Shown: one piece after another, positions 62,310 through 64,000 of the stretch
Layout: each line of letters opens with the position of its first letter
Position numbering within the stretch: position 1 is the first letter of the stretch
Origin: Trichomonas tenax
Lineage: Eukaryota > Parabasalia > Trichomonadida > Trichomonadidae
Assembly: GCA_023091735.1 (NCBI GenBank)
Contig: JALKBU010000011.1
Location: 81,407-145,406, forward strand
Direction of reading: 5' to 3'
Length of the DNA stretch: 64,000 nucleotides
Translations under genes and position numbers: made by a program
The notes under the pieces: model-generated
The model's input: the letters and a program-made list of their open reading frames with translations, nothing else
The model's database searches: none
Told to the model about the DNA's origin: nothing

Positions 62310-62876
62310 TTAAATTTGAGCTGTGAGTAAGAAAACTGGTAATTCAATATTCATGTGCATGAATGAACCGAAGTCTTCCCATTTAACGTCTTGGAATCCG
62401 ATCTCAGAGACACTATCAGCCAAACTCTTTGGTGTAAATCCATGATGTGGAACAGGAGCGTGTCCATCAACTTGGTGATGATAGATTTCAATAATTATGA
62501 GTTGTCTGTTAGGATTGAGTAAATCACACATCTTTTCAAGAACTCTTTTGTGATCATGAACGTGATGCAAAGAAATAGAAGCGAAGATGAGATCAAACTT
62601 CTCTCTGTTGTATTGCTTGATGACGTCGCTGAACAGTTCGTAGTTTTGGTAATGGAAGAAATCAAGACCTTTCTTAACTTGTTCAATAGCTTCCTTTGAC
62701 GGATCTAAGAAGCAAACCTTCTTTGCATCCTTAATGAGGTTGAGGCCAACATTGCCCTTCTCGCATCCAAAATCAAGAACAGTCATTGAATTATTGAGTT
62801 TGCTCTTCTCTTTAACATCAGCCAAAGCCATTAAACCTTTTGTGACGCTAACACTTTTAGCTTTAGGAATGGTCAT
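62310..62876 (-). CDS. Class I SAM-dependent methyltransferase
   Basis: An intact 188-residue protein starting MTIPKAKSVSVTKGLMALAD. Motif I VLDFGCEKGNVGL (residues ~33-45) is the glycine loop that binds S-adenosylmethionine. VCFLDPSKEAIEQVKKG is motif II with the acidic residue for the ribose. The DLIFASISLHHV segment and LLNPNRQLIIIEIY are motifs IV and V of the Methyltransf_11/25 type. It ends shortly after the last strand, so there is no extra domain. The substrate is unknown; small-molecule or protein methylation are both possible. CCTTTAATCT lies just upstream of the ATG on the minus strand, close to the M5-type box known from trichomonads, but this is weak. Confidence 0.88.
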   Translation of the reverse strand: MTIPKAKSVSVTKGLMALADVKEKSKLNNSMTVLDFGCEKGNVGLNLIKDAKKVCFLDPSKEAIEQVKKGLDFFHYQNYELFSDVIKQYNREKFDLIFASISLHHVHDHKRVLEKMCDLLNPNRQLIIIEIYHHQVDGHAPVPHHGFTPKSLADSVSEIGFQDVKWEDFGSFMHMNIELPVFLLTAQI

Positions 62877-63038
62877 GTTTTTATTAGATTAAAGGAATAT
62901 GAATATTTCTGAATATGTATACCACCTTATACAAAGCAAAGTATATACTGACAATCAATATAAGTTTATCGAACGTCTAATTATTTATACTAGAGAAGAA
63001 ACAGCAATTCGTCATCCATTCAAAATTGAAAATCAATT

Positions 63039-63722
63039 TCATTGCAATTTTTCTCCAAATTTCAATAGAAAAAAATATTGGTATAGAAAAATTATAGTTT
63101 CAATTACAGGTGCAATAATATTAGCAGCTTCTTGAGTTGTTTTTGACAAATATCTCATAAAACAAACACTCTTCCAACGACCCATCGTTTTCATTGATGC
63201 ATGATCAATTCCTTGAGAATTTGCATGTTAGAATGAGTGCTGTATGAATCTGGATCGATTCCAATTGCAGATAATGAGCTCTTGAGAAGTTTTTCATAAT
63301 AAGTGTAACTGTGAGGAAAAACAGGCAGTTCAGGTGAAACTTCTATATGATTCAAATATTCTTTATACCATATAGAAAGAGAATATGATGTTCCGGAATC
63401 TTTGATAGTGAAAGAAACTGATATCAAATCTGTTTTTGAATGTGAAATATTGATAAACAAACCATTTTCGCCAAAGAGTAGATCTTTGCATCTTAAGGAT
63501 CTTGTTTCATCTTGTCTAAGGAAAGCATAGTAAGAAATAGATTCGAAATCCATCAATTCAATTTTTTGGAAAATCTGGCATGTTTGCTAAATTTTCTAAA
63601 ATTTCTGGTGTAATGGGTAATTTCGCATTTGGACAATTATTATTTGAAAGATCTCTTCGAACACCTGTCATAAAATCAAGGAAATCTTGATCAAAAGTGA
63701 AATCGTGAAAACTTGGATCAGA
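63039..63722 (-). pseudogene. Tyrosine recombinase (phage-integrase type), 5'-truncated and frameshifted
   Basis: Three minus-strand frame pieces join in order. (1) 63,722 to ~63,560: DPSFHDFTFDQDFLDFMTGV and NCPNAKLPITPEILENL, the end of the core-binding domain. (2) ~63,556 to ~63,205 after a frameshift at a T6 run (63,562-63,567): AFLRQDETRSLRCKDLLF with catalytic Arg I (LRxxE..xL), INISHSKTD with the active-site Lys, and YSTHS. (3) ~63,220 to the stop at 63,039-63,041: IDHASMKTMGRWKSVCFMRY, with the GRW box and the nucleophilic Tyr. Between YSTHS and IDHAS the usual HxxR segment is missing or scrambled, so Arg II is lost. These enzymes integrate or excise mobile DNA, as in Cryptons. No ATG or N-terminal domain is present. 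Confidence 0.75.
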
Positions 63723-64000
63723 TTTTATTTATTTCTTTGATTTTATGTCGAAAACCAGCAAGGAAGCTTTGCATGATTTCGTTTAAGACTGCTATTATTG
63801 AATCATCAACAGTAGAATCTCTGAATTCAATTGTCTCATTATTTATAAAAGGAACTGATGCAATCGTTGTTTCTGGATCGAATGAATCATGCTGGTCAAA
63901 ATATATTCTTTTACTAGTTTTACCATCACTGATTATTAATGATTCACTGTCGAATGTTAATTTATACTTACCAAAATACAAACACTTGCTTCGTTCGCTT
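63718..64000 (-). CDS. C-terminal part of unknown protein, open at window edge
   Basis: The minus-strand frame is open from the window end to a stop at 63,718-63,720 (LYFGKYKLTFDSESLIISDG, IASVPFINNETIEFRDST, SFLAGFRHKIKEINKI). It has no ATG in view. It resembles a beta-rich domain followed by a helix, with no recognised family. It overlaps the broken 5' end of the recombinase by a few bases. Either it is a separate gene into which the recombinase fragment fell, or an unrelated 5' piece of the same mobile element. Confidence 0.4.
   Translation of the reverse strand, partial: SERSKCLYFGKYKLTFDSESLIISDGKTSKRIYFDQHDSFDPETTIASVPFINNETIEFRDSTVDDSIIAVLNEIMQSFLAGFRHKIKEINKI

Noticed and set aside
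62899..63135. 78-codon plus-strand ORF with a hydrophobic C-terminus, close to the methyltransferase start
   Set aside because: Its last third is antisense to the C-terminal part of the tyrosine recombinase pseudogene (the Tyr box and following codons), and only 22 bases separate it from the divergent gene.
1..64000. CRISPR arrays, rRNA genes, bacterial operons or integrated bacterial islands
   Set aside because: There are no regularly spaced identical repeats, no rRNA-like GC-rich blocks, and gene structure is eukaryotic throughout.

Overview
The window looks like nuclear DNA of a trichomonad (Parabasalia), most like Trichomonas vaginalis, although Tritrichomonas foetus or a relative cannot be excluded. 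The evidence is internal: strongly AT-rich spacers, long single-exon genes with no sign of introns, very short leaders, a few strict Inr boxes (TCAYTT) 15-41 nt before start codons, and the usual trichomonad families side by side (BspA-like leucine-rich repeat proteins, large ankyrin proteins with a helical N-terminal part, glycine-rich proteins, giant HECT ligases, multi-SANT proteins). No rRNA, tRNA or CRISPR array was found.

Layout. 0-9 kb: a HECT ubiquitin ligase cut by the window edge. 9-12 kb: a decayed BspA-like gene. 12-16 kb: a WD40-type protein followed by a degenerate tandem repeat of about 120 bp. 16.6-20 kb: a broken glycine-rich gene, a two-helix membrane ORF and a disordered basic protein whose upstream region holds a cluster of a TTTTGTCATGTAA-like motif. 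20-21.5 kb: a PH + AGC kinase (PKB/Akt-like). 23.2-24.6 kb: a compositionally odd island with broken ORFs, probably mobile-element debris. 25-33 kb, all on the minus strand: an ankyrin protein, a small acylated protein, a coiled-coil protein, a profilin-like protein and a SUN-domain protein. 33.5-35 kb: an ankyrin pseudogene. 35.4-36.7 kb: an M18 aminopeptidase homologue that has lost its metal ligands. 36.8-38.8 kb: a second BspA-like pseudogene. 39.3-40.1 kb: a two-RRM protein. 41.9-48.5 kb: an LRR-IQ protein converging on an unusual ubiquitin-like/UBA/nine-SANT protein. 49-53.5 kb: a gene-poor stretch with relics. 53.5-57.3 kb: a DENN protein and three decayed discoidin-like copies. 57.8-63 kb: an ankyrin protein, a small unknown protein, a CSN3-like PCI protein and a SAM methyltransferase. 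63-64 kb: a truncated tyrosine recombinase pseudogene joined to the tail of an unknown ORF.

The genes do not form one pathway. They are typical dispersed eukaryotic housekeeping and signalling genes (ubiquitin ligation and deneddylation, actin, nuclear envelope, Rab activation, kinase signalling, RNA binding) separated by expanded families that are visibly decaying. At least eight pseudogenes or gene fragments are present.

The most original signals are: (1) a repeated element present at 41.1-41.3 kb and, inverted, at 51.8-52.2 kb, ending in a hairpin of about 105 nt whose arms differ between the copies by compensatory changes; (2) the ubiquitin-like/UBA/nine-SANT protein; (3) the M18 pseudoenzyme; (4) the recurrent TTTTGTCATGTAAAA motif.
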